The notes under the pieces are model-generated. The model saw nothing but the letters and a program-made list of their open reading frames with translations, had not been told where the DNA came from and ran no database searches. A stretch of DNA of 64,000 bases, from NCBI GenBank assembly GCA_000467935.1, contig KI259862.1, positions 23,172 through 87,171 of the forward strand. Direction: 5' to 3'. The translations under genes and the position numbers were made by a program. This document shows, one piece after another, positions 1-9,214 of the stretch. How positions within the stretch are numbered: the stretch's first letter is position 1; each line of letters opens with the position of its first letter. This DNA is from Peptostreptococcaceae bacterium oral taxon 113 str. W5053 (lineage in GTDB: Bacteria; Bacillota; Clostridia; Tissierellales; Peptoniphilaceae).

Positions 1-903
1 TCTTTGGGAATTCTTATTTTAGGAGCGAATACTTTTCCGATTTTTATGTGTTTATATTTATCTCCTCAAATTGTAGTAGGTTATCGACATGGCATGCTTA
101 ACGGCGGGTTGTCCCTTTTACTTACATTAGGGGCGCTGGCGGCATATTTAGGTTTTGAAAATATCATATTAATTGCTATTTTCGGCATAGTGGGATTTTG
201 TTGCTTATTGGAGGGGGTGCGAAAGCAAAAGAAGCCTCACGAGACGATTTTGATGACGACCGTGTTATTTGCGTTCATTTTAGCCGGATATTTTTATATC
301 TTGCAAGCATCCACTTCAACGGATATTTTTGCAACTTCTGCGGCAGATTTGGAAAAGCTGATTGAAATATATACGACTCAATTAAAACAACGATTGACTT
401 CGGAACAGGTTGCGGAATTAAAGAAGATGTTTGAATTTGGGATCAATTACGTAAAAGTGGCATTGCCGGGGATCTTGGGGGCAATTTCCTTTTTTGCGGC
501 ATTCTTAAACTATATGGTCAGCACTTATGTGCTTCGAAAGATGGGAATCGGAAGATTGGAAACCTCTCGTTTTAAAGAGTTCAGTTTGCCGAAAAATTTT
601 GGCATAGGAATCCTTTTAACCGTTTTGTTGACGTATATGATCGGCTTGTTCGGTTTTAGTTATCGGGATGAAGTATTGCTTAATTTACTTGTTATTTACT
701 CATTTTTGTTGGGAATACAAGGTTTGGCGATGCAGGATTATTTTTTAGCAAAACGAAGAGGAATGTTCACTCGTATAGTATTTCCCATATTCATGTTAAT
801 TTTTTTCAGAGCCTTTATTTTATACAGTATTTTGGGATTGACAGATATACTGTTCGATTTTCGCTTGAGAAGTAAAAATAGAGGTACAGGAGGCTCATTA
901 TGA
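1..903 (+). CDS. YybS-like DUF2232 membrane protein, 5' end cut by the window
   Basis: The frame is open from the first base, so the true start probably lies just upstream; the first in-window start-like codon (TTG at 4) has no ribosome binding site. About 300 residues are visible, close to the usual length of DUF2232/YybS proteins (about 310), so only a few residues seem to be missing. The protein is very hydrophobic, with around eight membrane segments and a hydrophilic stretch near residues 100-140. YybS proteins typically sit directly before gdpP and rplI, and that is the order here. The stop overlaps the gdpP start by 4 bases, which suggests translational coupling. The molecular function of the family is unknown. 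The family call rests on hydrophobicity and context. Confidence 0.8.
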   Translation, partial: SLGILILGANTFPIFMCLYLSPQIVVGYRHGMLNGGLSLLLTLGALAAYLGFENIILIAIFGIVGFCCLLEGVRKQKKPHETILMTTVLFAFILAGYFYILQASTSTDIFATSAADLEKLIEIYTTQLKQRLTSEQVAELKKMFEFGINYVKVALPGILGAISFFAAFLNYMVSTYVLRKMGIGRLETSRFKEFSLPKNFGIGILLTVLLTYMIGLFGFSYRDEVLLNLLVIYSFLLGIQGLAMQDYFLAKRRGMFTRIVFPIFMLIFFRAFILYSILGLTDILFDFRLRSKNRGTGGSL

Positions 904-2882
904 TTAAATCCGGTTTTATCAAAAAAAATGCGATGGCTGTTGTTGTAGCTTTTGTACTATCTTTTATACTGTTCATTTTCCATCATGAAGTGGGAATTGC
1001 CGCGTTGATTATTTCTTTCCTTATGCTTTTATGGCTTTATAAGCAATATAAAACAGAACAGGCGGATTTTGTGCGTTATGTGGAAGGGATGAACAATAGT
1101 TTCGAGCTTCTGGCAGAAAATGCGGTATTCAATATGCCTTTTGCTTTAATCATCTTGGATAAAGATGACCATGTGGAATGGTATAATACTTTATTTTCAA
1201 AAATGATTGGAAAAGAAAATCTGTTGGGCGTAGATATTCATGAGCTAATGCCGGATTTGCCTATCAAGTCCATTCGAAAAGGAGAAAAAAAGTTTCATAC
1301 TTTGAAACGCGGAAAACAAAGTTATCAGTTTTATGCCAATGTCATTAAAGATGAACGAAGTCGAATTTTTGGGAAAACTTTGATTTATGCTTTAGACAAT
1401 ACAGAGGATGAAATTATTCGAAGACGATTTCAGGATGAAAAAATGGCGATTATACTTTTATCCGTAGACAATTTGGAAGAAGTTCGCTCCAATTTGGATG
1501 ACTATATCAAGCCGATGGTTATGGGGCAAATTGATCGGATTATTACCACGGAAATTAAAAAACGCGAAGGTTTGATCCGAAAGTATGAACAGGATAAATA
1601 TATTGCCGTTGTAGAAAAGAAAAGAGCTTTGGAAATGCTCAAAGATCGCTTTAAGGTATTGGATGCAATCCGTGAAATTGAGGAGGCGGGCAATATTCGT
1701 CCGACGCTTTCTATAGGAATGGCTTTGGATGGGGATAATCCCATGGATGCTCACAACAAAGCCAAAATCGCATTGGATGTCGCTCTTGGACGTGGAGGAG
1801 ATCAGGCGGTTGTGAAGGCCGGCGAACAATTGAATTTCTTTGGTGGAAAAAACAAAGCGACAGAGAAAAGAAATAAAGTAAAATCCAGAGTTATTGCTCA
1901 TGCTCTGATACAGTTAATCGACCAATCCTCCGAAGTTTTTATTATGGGGCATAAAAATTCAGATATGGATGCTTTTGGGGCGGCAATAGGGATGCTCAGC
2001 GCTGTACGTTGGCGAAAAAAGCCGGGCTATATTGTGTTGAATGAATCAAATCCGTCCATTGCCAATATCTTTAATACTTTTTTACATCATACACCTGAGT
2101 TTGAAAAAGAAATTATTTCCGGTGAAAATGCATTGAATAAGATTTCGGAAAGTTCTTTGGTTATTGTGGTGGATACGCATCGTCAAAGTTCTACGGAAGA
2201 ACCTAGACTTTTAGATAAAACCTTAAAAGTGGTTTTGATCGATCATCATCGACGAGGGGCAGAGTATATTGAAAATCCTACAATCACTTACCTGGAGCCT
2301 TATGCTTCTTCTGCTTGTGAACTGGTTACGGAAGTTTTAAGTTATATGAGTGAAAGTCCCTTTCTTTCACCGTTCGAGGCGGAAGCTTTGTTGGCAGGAA
2401 TTACCATGGACACAAAAAACTTTTTCTATCAAACCGGTGTTCGTACCTTTGAAGCGGCATCCATTTTAAAAAGAGTGGGTGCAGACAGCATGAAGGTGAA
2501 GAATTTATTTAAAGACGGTTATGAAACCTATATGGCCAAGGCGGAGGCTATGAAAAATGTAGTGATTTACGGCAATAGTATCGCCATTTCTCATGTCGAT
2601 CAGGAAACGAAAGACGGTGTATTGATTGCATCGGAAGCGGCTGATGATTTTTTGAATATTCGAGGTGTCGAAGCTTCATTTGTTTTGACAAAAGCCAATG
2701 GAAAGATTCATATCAGCGGGCGAAGCGTAGGGCGAATCAGTGTGCAATTAATTATGGAGCGTCTTGGAGGCGGAGGTCATCTAACCAGTGCGGCAACCCA
2801 AATTGAAGGAATGACTTTGGAAGAAGCGGAAAAAACATTAAAAATAACTATTAAGGAGTTTATAGAGGAGGGTAAATCATGA
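900..2882 (+). CDS. gdpP: Cyclic-di-AMP phosphodiesterase GdpP
   Basis: GdpP hydrolyses the second messenger c-di-AMP to pApA at the cytoplasmic membrane, which affects wall stress and potassium homeostasis. The 660 residues match the family length. Two membrane helices lie at about residues 9-50, then a PAS-like domain (about 60-165), a degenerate GGDEF domain (about 170-310) and the catalytic DHH/DHHA1 module (about 335-655). Visible catalytic motifs are MGHKNSDMDAFG near residue 348, DHHRRG near 448 and the DHHA1 motif GGGGH near 623. The start overlaps the upstream stop (ATGA), and its own stop overlaps the rplI start in the same way, so yybS-gdpP-rplI look like one transcript. The identification is firm. 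Confidence 0.95.
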   Translation: MIKSGFIKKNAMAVVVAFVLSFILFIFHHEVGIAALIISFLMLLWLYKQYKTEQADFVRYVEGMNNSFELLAENAVFNMPFALIILDKDDHVEWYNTLFSKMIGKENLLGVDIHELMPDLPIKSIRKGEKKFHTLKRGKQSYQFYANVIKDERSRIFGKTLIYALDNTEDEIIRRRFQDEKMAIILLSVDNLEEVRSNLDDYIKPMVMGQIDRIITTEIKKREGLIRKYEQDKYIAVVEKKRALEMLKDRFKVLDAIREIEEAGNIRPTLSIGMALDGDNPMDAHNKAKIALDVALGRGGDQAVVKAGEQLNFFGGKNKATEKRNKVKSRVIAHALIQLIDQSSEVFIMGHKNSDMDAFGAAIGMLSAVRWRKKPGYIVLNESNPSIANIFNTFLHHTPEFEKEIISGENALNKISESSLVIVVDTHRQSSTEEPRLLDKTLKVVLIDHHRRGAEYIENPTITYLEPYASSACELVTEVLSYMSESPFLSPFEAEALLAGITMDTKNFFYQTGVRTFEAASILKRVGADSMKVKNLFKDGYETYMAKAEAMKNVVIYGNSIAISHVDQETKDGVLIASEAADDFLNIRGVEASFVLTKANGKIHISGRSVGRISVQLIMERLGGGGHLTSAATQIEGMTLEEAEKTLKITIKEFIEEGKS

Positions 2883-3325
2883 AGGTAATTTTATTGGAAG
2901 ATGTAAAAGGAATGGGGAAAAAGGGGGATTTGGTGAATGCAAAGACAGGTTATGCACGTAATTTTCTTTTTCCAAAAAATCTTGCCATAGAGGGAACGAA
3001 AGACAATTTAACCCAATGGGAAATGGATAAAGCAAATCGGGAGAAAGAAGAAGCCGTCGCTCGAAAGGAAGCGGAAGAGTTAAAGCGACGTTTAGAGAGT
3101 TTAAAACTTAAAGTTACGGGGAAGACTGGCGGTACTTCCCGTTTGTTTGGGGCTGTTACTTCCATGGACGTGGAATCGGCACTGAAAAAACAGGAAAATA
3201 TTGAAATTCCTAAGAAAAAAATAGAAATCAAAGAAGCCATTAAAGAATTGGGCACTTATCATGTCAATATCCGAGTGTATCCGGAAATTGTGGCGGATCT
3301 GACCATTGAAGTTGTCGAAGCGTAG
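2879..3325 (+). CDS. rplI: 50S ribosomal protein L9
   Basis: L9 is a 148-residue protein of the large ribosomal subunit that binds 23S rRNA near the L1 stalk. The N-terminal domain begins MKVILLEDVKGMGKKGD and continues with the conserved GYARNFLFPKNLA segment near residue 23. A long charged connecting helix (about residues 45-75) leads to the C-terminal domain. Length and domain layout are normal. It overlaps gdpP by 4 bases and is followed within 10 bases by dnaB, the usual gdpP-rplI-dnaB arrangement of Firmicutes. Confidence 0.97.
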   Translation: MKVILLEDVKGMGKKGDLVNAKTGYARNFLFPKNLAIEGTKDNLTQWEMDKANREKEEAVARKEAEELKRRLESLKLKVTGKTGGTSRLFGAVTSMDVESALKKQENIEIPKKKIEIKEAIKELGTYHVNIRVYPEIVADLTIEVVEA

Positions 3326-3334
3326 GTGATTGGT

Positions 3335-4669
3335 ATGGGAAAAACCCAAGGGCGCGTTTCACCTCATGATTTGGAAGCGGAGAAATCGGTTTTGGGGGCA
3401 ATGCTTTTGGATGACGAAGCGTTATTTATAGCCACTAAAATGCTTGGTGTGGAAGATTTTTATATGCTTGGGCATGGAGATATTTTTGAGGCTATGCGTT
3501 CCTTGTTTAGCGAAAATAAACCGGTAGATCATATTACATTGTCGGATGAATTAAACAGTCGAGGTCAATTGGATGCCGTCGGCGGTGTATCCTATTTAGC
3601 GGAACTTTCCAATGCGGTGGGATTGGTTGCTCATGTGAAATCTTATTGTGAAATTGTCAAGGAAAAATCTATTTTAAGGCAATTGATTCATAATAGCAAT
3701 ATCACTTTAGAGGATGCATTTCAGGAACAGAAAGAAGCGGCCGTTATATTGAATGAAGCGGAACAAAATATTTTTCATTTATCTCAAAAACAAATGGAAA
3801 AAGGGTTGAGACATATTGGTGGAATTGTAGGGGAAGCTTTTACAAAAATGCAGGAACTAAGCCAAAAAGCAGGAGGATTAACAGGTATTACAACGGGATT
3901 TGTCGATTTGGATCAAAGTTTATCCGGTTTACAGGCCTCGGATTTGATTTTGCTTGCAGCACGTCCTTCTATGGGGAAGACTGCTTTAGGAATTAATATT
4001 GCGACCAATGCGGCTATTCGAGGGAAAGGTAAAGTAGCGATTTTTTCATTGGAAATGAGTGATTTACAATTATCACAACGAATTATTTCTTCTCTTGCTA
4101 AAGTCAATTTACAAAAAATCATCAGTGGAAATTTGGAATCGAAAGATTGGCAACAGGTGGCGGAAGCTGCAGCTGCTATTCGGGGATTGGATATTTTCAT
4201 CGATGATACGTCAGGTATCAGTTTGACGGAATTACGTTCCAAATGTAGACGTCTTAAAATAGAACAAGGTTTGGATTTGATAGTGATCGACTATTTACAA
4301 TTGATGTCCTCAGATGGACGTCAAGAAAGTCGTCAACAAGAAATTTCGACAATTTCGAGAGGACTAAAAGCATTAGCGAAAGAAATCGAATGCCCTGTAT
4401 TGGCTCTTAGCCAACTTTCCCGTCTGACGGAAACTAGAGCAGATAAACATCCCATGTTAAGCGATTTGCGTGATTCCGGAGCCATAGAGCAGGATGCGGA
4501 TGTTGTTATGTTTATTTATAGAGAGGATTATTATAACGAAAAGTCTGAACTTAGCAATATTGCGGAAATTATTATTGCTAAGCACAGGAACGGACCGACC
4601 GGCAGTGTTCAAATGGTTTTCTTACCTGAAATTACTACGTTTGCCGATAAAGCCAGAGAGATTGTGTAG
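3335..4669 (+). CDS. dnaB: Replicative DNA helicase DnaB
   Basis: This is the hexameric 5'-3' helicase that unwinds DNA at the replication fork (B. subtilis DnaC). An N-terminal helical domain (about residues 8-110) is followed by the RecA-like ATPase domain. The Walker A motif RPSMGKT is at residues 210-216, and the Walker B region LIVIDYLQLMS lies near residue 325. I chose ATG 3335 because AGGTG sits 6-7 bases upstream; an in-frame GTG at 3326 would add three residues but has no good ribosome binding site. Its position between rplI and the dnaD and dnaC genes groups helicase and loader genes together. There is no sign of an intein. Confidence 0.96.
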   Translation: MGKTQGRVSPHDLEAEKSVLGAMLLDDEALFIATKMLGVEDFYMLGHGDIFEAMRSLFSENKPVDHITLSDELNSRGQLDAVGGVSYLAELSNAVGLVAHVKSYCEIVKEKSILRQLIHNSNITLEDAFQEQKEAAVILNEAEQNIFHLSQKQMEKGLRHIGGIVGEAFTKMQELSQKAGGLTGITTGFVDLDQSLSGLQASDLILLAARPSMGKTALGINIATNAAIRGKGKVAIFSLEMSDLQLSQRIISSLAKVNLQKIISGNLESKDWQQVAEAAAAIRGLDIFIDDTSGISLTELRSKCRRLKIEQGLDLIVIDYLQLMSSDGRQESRQQEISTISRGLKALAKEIECPVLALSQLSRLTETRADKHPMLSDLRDSGAIEQDADVVMFIYREDYYNEKSELSNIAEIIIAKHRNGPTGSVQMVFLPEITTFADKAREIV

Positions 4670-4671
4670 TT

Positions 4672-5292
4672 ATGGAATTAAGTGGAATTCGAGTTTGTAT
4701 TCATGAGTTGAAAGTGGAAGATGCCTACTTTTTTGCCAATTGGGGAGCGCATCAAAATCCGTTATTTTATGATTATAATTATCAACATCATGGAGTCATG
4801 GGATATCGTAGATGGTTTGAAAGTAGAAATCATATGTTTCAACATTATTTCGGAATCTATTTGGAGGAACGCTTTATAGGTTTTATTGGAATCAAAAAAA
4901 TTAATCCCTTGACAAAAAATTCAGAATTGGGTTTGGTAATTGATCCGAATTTCACGAATCGAGGCATTGGCTTAGAGACTATGGGCTTATTCTTGGAACA
5001 TTATTTTTTCAAATTAAAGATGAAAACAATGACTTTAAAAGTGACCAAGTACAATAAAGACGCCATCAAACTTTATCGAAAATTAGGCTTTCGCTTTATC
5101 GGAGAAAGCAGAACTTTATTGGAAATAAAAACGTCGGATTTAATGCATCCGGAAGTTCAAAAATATGCTTTTTATCTTCATCGGGATTGTTTTGGACGGA
5201 TATGGGAAGAAGTTTGGAAAATGAAAATTAGCAAAGAAGATTTTGAGAAAAGAGGAAAAAATGAAGTATCAATTGGATCAGTTAACCATTGA
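4672..5292 (+). CDS. GNAT family N-acetyltransferase
   Basis: The 206-residue protein has a GNAT fold of the RimJ/RimL type, which transfers an acetyl group from acetyl-CoA to an amine. The acetyl-CoA loop is visible as NRGIGLETM near residue 103, followed by the typical LKVTKYNKDAIKLYRKLGF segment near residue 121. The substrate cannot be deduced. The start is 2 bases after the dnaB stop and has only a weak GAGAG element, so translation probably couples to dnaB. Its last 32 bases overlap the start of dnaD. It sits among replication genes, but no functional link to replication is evident. Confidence 0.85.
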   Translation: MELSGIRVCIHELKVEDAYFFANWGAHQNPLFYDYNYQHHGVMGYRRWFESRNHMFQHYFGIYLEERFIGFIGIKKINPLTKNSELGLVIDPNFTNRGIGLETMGLFLEHYFFKLKMKTMTLKVTKYNKDAIKLYRKLGFRFIGESRTLLEIKTSDLMHPEVQKYAFYLHRDCFGRIWEEVWKMKISKEDFEKRGKNEVSIGSVNH

Positions 5293-6019
5293 TATCGGGG
5301 TTACCCCTGTGGAAAATATGTTTTTTAATACCTATTTGCTGGTGGCACCCGGAGATGCAGTGCGTCTTTATTTGTATGCTTTTCAAAAGGCATACCATGG
5401 AGAGGAATGTACCCATGAAGAAATTGCCGAAGACTTATCTTTATCTTTGGAGGAAGTTCATATTTTTTGGGATTATTGGTCAAATATGGGAATAGTGAAA
5501 AAAATTTATGATGAAAATAAAGACTATACAATTATATTTTTAAGCTTGAGACAGCTTTATTTAAACAATCAAGCTTATATAAGTTCGACGGATAAGAAAG
5601 ATGTGTCTTATCAATCCAATCCGGAAGAAGTGCATCGAGAAGTGGAAACTCCCGCCGTGGAAAAGATGTTTCGTGAAATTGAAGCGATTTTAGGAACCTC
5701 ACTGTTGCCTCATGAGGTCACCCGAATTTTAGAAGATATGAATGAATATCGTTCCAGTCCTGAATTAGTGGCTACGGCTTTTGCTTATTCTGCGGAAGAA
5801 CTGGGCAAAAGAGATTTTCACTATGCTTTGGGTGTGCTTCGAAAATGGTATATGGCTCAAATTTACACGCTTGAAGATTGGAAAAATTATTTGGAAAAAG
5901 AGGAAAAAAAAGTCCGCAAAAAAAATACTGCACAGAAAATGATGAACGATCAAAGTTCATTCAAAGCGGAGATGGATGCACTGATTCAACGAAAACTGCG
6001 TGAAAGCAGAAAAGGATAA
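5261..6019 (+). CDS. dnaD: DnaD-domain replication initiation protein
   Basis: DnaD-type proteins remodel DNA and help load the replicative helicase at oriC and at stalled forks. The 252-residue protein has an N-terminal winged-helix part (about residues 10-85, with THEEIAEDLSLSLEEV) and a C-terminal DnaD/DnaB_2 domain (about residues 130-215) containing FHYALGVLRKWY, close to the family's conserved YxxxIRxxW signature. A lysine-rich tail follows. I chose ATG 5261 because AGAGGAAA lies immediately upstream; the longer frame from TTG 5243 has no ribosome binding site. It lies between dnaB and the dnaC loader gene, which supports the role. Confidence 0.9.
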   Translation: MKYQLDQLTIDIGVTPVENMFFNTYLLVAPGDAVRLYLYAFQKAYHGEECTHEEIAEDLSLSLEEVHIFWDYWSNMGIVKKIYDENKDYTIIFLSLRQLYLNNQAYISSTDKKDVSYQSNPEEVHREVETPAVEKMFREIEAILGTSLLPHEVTRILEDMNEYRSSPELVATAFAYSAEELGKRDFHYALGVLRKWYMAQIYTLEDWKNYLEKEEKKVRKKNTAQKMMNDQSSFKAEMDALIQRKLRESRKG

Positions 6020-6022
6020 AAA

Positions 6023-6973
6023 ATGAAAGTTAATCAAATACTACAAGAGCGTAGACATATTGCGTTAAAAAAAATGGAACAACGGATAGAGGAGATTCGA
6101 ACAAAGTCTCCTCGTTTTTGTGAAATAGAAGAAGAGATAAAAGTTCAAGGATTTGCTCAAGTAAACGCTAATCTTTTCGGAAAAGATGATAAAAAAATAA
6201 AACGGAAGATGGAAGCTTTGGAAATAGAAAAAAATAAACTGTTAAAAGATTTGGGTTATGAAGAGGATGTGTTAAGTCCTTCTTATTTTTGTAAAAAATG
6301 TGGAGATACGGGGATATTGTCTGACGGAAAAATGTGTGCCTGCAAAGAACAGCTGTTAATTGAACAAGCTTACCAAGGAAGTAATTTAATGCATGTTTTA
6401 AATCGGGAAAATTTTGAAAACTTCGACTTAACAATTTTTCGCGAGGAAAGATTGCCGGGGGAAGAGCAAAGTCCCAGAGAAAATATGATTGAATTATTAG
6501 AGATTACAAAGGATTTTTGTGAAAATTTCAAGGCAGGTGCAGGAAAAAATATCCTTTTTTATGGACCGGTAGGCACAGGGAAAACTTATTTGCTCAATTG
6601 TATTGCCAAAAGATTATTGGACCGGGGGAATCCGGTTTTATATTTAAGAGCATATCAATTAACGGAAAGTTTGCAAAAATATAAATTTGCCGATGTAAAA
6701 ACAAAGATGGATATTGCAGAGGATTATCGCAGAATCTTTGACAGTGAGATTTTGCTTATCGATGATTTGGGAACGGAATTCCAAAATAATGTTTCGGTAG
6801 CACAAATTTTCGAATTGTTAAATTATCGTATTCAACATCGTAAGACGACATTGATTTCAACAAATTTGGAACCTGTCGAGTTGGCACAACAGTATTCGAA
6901 GAGAATTTTTTCCAGGATTTACGGCTTATATTCCATCTTTTATCTTTCCGGGGAAGATTTACGTTTTCGTTAG
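6023..6973 (+). CDS. dnaC: DnaC/DnaI-type helicase loader ATPase
   Basis: This AAA+ ATPase is related to B. subtilis DnaI and E. coli DnaC, which load the DnaB helicase onto DNA. It has 316 residues. An N-terminal helical region is followed by a zinc-binding cluster (C90, C93, C105, C107), then the ATPase domain with Walker A GPVGTGKT at 181-188, Walker B LLIDDLGTE near 248 and the conserved STNLEP segment near 280. Cysteine-cluster N-domains are typical of the Gram-positive loader. It starts 3 bases after dnaD. It is not an IstB transposition protein, because no transposase gene is adjacent and the context is replication. Confidence 0.93.
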   Translation: MKVNQILQERRHIALKKMEQRIEEIRTKSPRFCEIEEEIKVQGFAQVNANLFGKDDKKIKRKMEALEIEKNKLLKDLGYEEDVLSPSYFCKKCGDTGILSDGKMCACKEQLLIEQAYQGSNLMHVLNRENFENFDLTIFREERLPGEEQSPRENMIELLEITKDFCENFKAGAGKNILFYGPVGTGKTYLLNCIAKRLLDRGNPVLYLRAYQLTESLQKYKFADVKTKMDIAEDYRRIFDSEILLIDDLGTEFQNNVSVAQIFELLNYRIQHRKTTLISTNLEPVELAQQYSKRIFSRIYGLYSIFYLSGEDLRFR

Positions 6974-6982
6974 GGAGTTCGT

Positions 6983-7615
6983 ATGAAGAAAATTTGGTAT
7001 TATATTGTTTTAACGATTCTGGTAATGGCGGGAGTGATTTTGTTTACTCCAAAATATTTGTATTTGCTTTGGAATTTGATTTTAGCATGGATTGCTTATC
7101 TTTTATCTTATATGATAGCAAATGTTAAAAAGAAGGAGTGGAAGGGGAAGGCGATTATCTTCTTTTTTCTTTGGATACTCTTTTATCCCAATGCATTTTA
7201 CATGATTACAGATTATATTCATTTTCAACAGCTTAATTTTTACAGCGGGAATTCTTATGGAATTGTCTATGATACCTCCTTAACATTATGGATGATTTTT
7301 GCATTTCATGTATTGATTATCACTTTAGCCTTGCTTTTATCTTTTCATGCTTATAAAAAAGTAGAGAAGAAACTCATTGGAAGCGGAAAATTTTCTAAAC
7401 TTATTTTCTTGTCTTTTATCAGCATAGGCGTAGGCGTTGCTATGTGTGTTGGAAGGTTCCATCGATTAAATAGTTGGGATGTTTTTTTGGCACCGAAAGT
7501 TTTATTTTCTTATGTCAAAGAAGTTTTTTCTCCAAGATATATGCCCTTGGCAGGTCTATTTGCCAGTCTTCATTTTTTGATGATTGAATTATTGGAGAGA
7601 AAAGACGACTATTAA
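6983..7615 (+). CDS. DUF1361 integral membrane protein
   Basis: The 210-residue protein is almost entirely hydrophobic, with about six membrane helices. The segment FLWILFYPNAFYMITDYIHF near residue 63 and the MCVGRFHRLNSWDVF motif near residue 155 are characteristic of DUF1361 proteins, whose function is unknown. AGGGAG lies just before the ATG, and the gene follows dnaC by 9 bases, so it may be the last gene of the replication operon. Its stop codon lies inside the left 24-bp direct repeat that bounds the accessory island, so an insertion at this point leaves the gene intact. Confidence 0.85.
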   Translation: MKKIWYYIVLTILVMAGVILFTPKYLYLLWNLILAWIAYLLSYMIANVKKKEWKGKAIIFFFLWILFYPNAFYMITDYIHFQQLNFYSGNSYGIVYDTSLTLWMIFAFHVLIITLALLLSFHAYKKVEKKLIGSGKFSKLIFLSFISIGVGVAMCVGRFHRLNSWDVFLAPKVLFSYVKEVFSPRYMPLAGLFASLHFLMIELLERKDDY

Positions 7616-7622
7616 TTTTGTT
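7599..7622. repeat. Left 24-bp direct repeat bounding the accessory island
   Basis: These 24 bases match 16775-16798 at 23 positions; the one difference is A or G at 7608/16784. This copy spans the last codons and stop of the DUF1361 gene. A pair of near-identical 24-mers 9.2 kb apart, with AT-rich accessory DNA between them, looks like the attL/attR of an integrated element or the footprint of a recombination event. No integrase gene remains in the island. The att interpretation is an inference. Confidence 0.7.
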
Positions 7623-7628
7623 GTCAAG
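7620..7628. repeat. Left copy of 9-bp inverted repeat at island edge
   Basis: GTTGTCAAG here is the exact reverse complement of CTTGACAAC at 16755-16763. The similarity continues imperfectly for about ten more bases inward on both sides (CATAAATG here, CATATG on the reverse strand at the right end). The two copies lie at the inner edges of the island, like terminal inverted repeats. Nine bases alone could occur by chance. Confidence 0.4.
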
Positions 7629-7656
7629 CATAAATGATTATGTCCCAAAATAATTG

Positions 7657-8651
7657 ATACTAAAACCCATTTAAATCAGAACTAAATAATCAATCTCTAT
7701 GAGTTATACTTTTCATCATTTCTTGAGTTAAATTATTTACAGTTTCACACAACTTATCCATTACATCAGCTAATGAATGGAACGGTTCATTCTTAAATCC
7801 AATGGACTTTATTTGTTTCCAAATTTGTTTGATAGGGTTCATTTCCGGCGTATAAGACGGAATGTGGATTTTTATAACACCTTTTGATTTATGCCATGTT
7901 GCCGCAGCATAAACAAGTAGTATCCTGTTGTCTTTATAGGCTTTGGATAATTCTTCTAAAATATATTCATGCAACCTGTATTACAGTAAGGCAAGGTTAA
8001 AAAAAGAAGTTTTCTCCTGTGAATGGATCTGCTGCTCCATAGGCATACCTGTATTCTCTTATATGACGGCATGGTACAGATGGTCTTATTTTATTATTAC
8101 ACCGGTAGTATTTTGGCTTATTTATACGACCGAAACCTGCTTCATCCTGAAAGATTATTCTTATTCTTTTATCCGGGTTAACGTTTCCAATTTTTTCTAC
8201 TTTGGGGTTGATTTTTTTGAGGCTTGGATAGCCTCTTTGTTTGCTTTTTTAAGATGTCTACTTTCAGGCATTCTTTTTCTAAATTCATGTCTTTTTAATA
8301 CATACTATATTTGACCGCTTCCTACCGGATGCCCTACTAATTCTATATATGCTTTTTCTATTTCTTTGGCTGTAATTGCTTGCCCTTTTTCAGCCGTTTC
8401 TTCGAATTGTTTTAAAAATTCTTTTTCTTGTTCAAAAGATAAATTCCTATTGTTTCCCGGTCTTTTTTTATTTTTCAGCCCTTCTATGGAATTATTTTTC
8501 TACTTATTCAATCATGCGAATAATGTAGTTTTTCTTATGTCTAATTTTTCTATTTGTTTTTCTGTGTTGTTGTGTATTATTCTTTTATTCATAATTGTAT
8601 TTTATCATACTTTACGTTGAAATGACTTCTAGATTAATTTGAGATTAGTAT
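7657..8651 (-). mobile_element. Decayed IS630-family insertion sequence
   Basis: The stretch is bounded by imperfect inverted ends: ATACTAA at 7657-7663 and TTAGTAT at 8645-8651, with further partial matches inward (TTAAATCAGAA against TTAATCTAGAAG). The length of about 1.0 kb fits IS630 elements. The transposase inside is on the minus strand and heavily mutated, so the element cannot move by itself. The end positions are inferred from the inverted similarity and may be off by a few bases. Confidence 0.65.
7690..8592 (-). pseudogene. IS630-family transposase, multiply disrupted
   Basis: Reading the minus strand from ATG at 8592, three-frame translation recovers most of an IS630 transposase with several in-frame stops and frameshifts. 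The parts are an N-terminal segment (MNKRIIHNNTEKQIEKL), a helix-turn-helix linker (KAYIELVGHPVGSGQI), a catalytic segment (FQDEAGFGRINKPKYY, then YAYGAADPFTGENFF) and an intact C-terminal piece at 7690-7974 (WHKSKG, PSYTPEMNPIKQIWKQI). Active-site decay is visible too. The second catalytic position, normally in a DNAxWH context, reads YAAATWH, and the last acidic residue, normally NPIEQ, reads NPIKQ. It is therefore non-functional as a transposase. Confidence 0.85.
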
Positions 8652-9214
8652 AAGATAATTTATTCAGAAATGGAAATAACATTTTTAAAGTATCCAAAAT
8701 GCTTTTAACTAAATAATAACGTCTTGCTGATTTAAAAAAATAATATTTTAAATAGAAGCATGAGGACACTAGATAGATAAAAGCTATCATTTTTGAAAAA
8801 GAGTTTGATAAATTAAATGGGGGCGAAAAGGTAATACTATCTTTTATTTATAATAGTGGAGAAAAAGATAACAGCTAAAAAAGTTTCAGGACTTATTTTT
8901 AAGATAGTACACAATATTATACTCTCAAATTTGAAGTTAAGGTTTGGTAAAGCGTAAAAGATTTGAGTATAATAAGTATAAGTTTTGACATTCATTAACA
9001 TATAAAAACAGTAGCTGTATTGGAGAAGGGGAGGCTATAGGGAAATAAATCACAGACATTAGAAAAATTGAGAATATATCATGATAATCCAAGTATTGCG
9101 TACTAATGGACGAATTACCTGTGTGACTAAAGTATGCTTTTACCAAAGGATTGTGCTATGTACACAGGTATAGATAGTTTGCTTTTTAAATAAAAATATA
9201 ACGGAGGATTTAAA
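8652..9214. other. AT-rich gene-free stretch, probably decayed coding DNA
   Basis: No intact gene or RNA is recognisable in these 560 bases. Short open segments occur on the + strand, for example EKEFDKLNGGEKVILSF near 8800 and EKLRIYHDNPSIAY near 9065, each broken by stops. They look like relics of one or two genes that I cannot identify. A strong ribosome binding site (CGGAGG) for the next, also broken, gene begins at about 9202. Confidence 0.45.

Noticed and set aside
1458..1901. 147-residue minus-strand ORF inside gdpP
   Set aside because: It is antisense to the GGDEF/PAS part of a clear gene and has no supporting signals.
7943..8314. 123-residue + strand ORF in the IS630 region
   Set aside because: It is the antisense of the recognisable transposase relic on the minus strand, and its composition is not protein-like.
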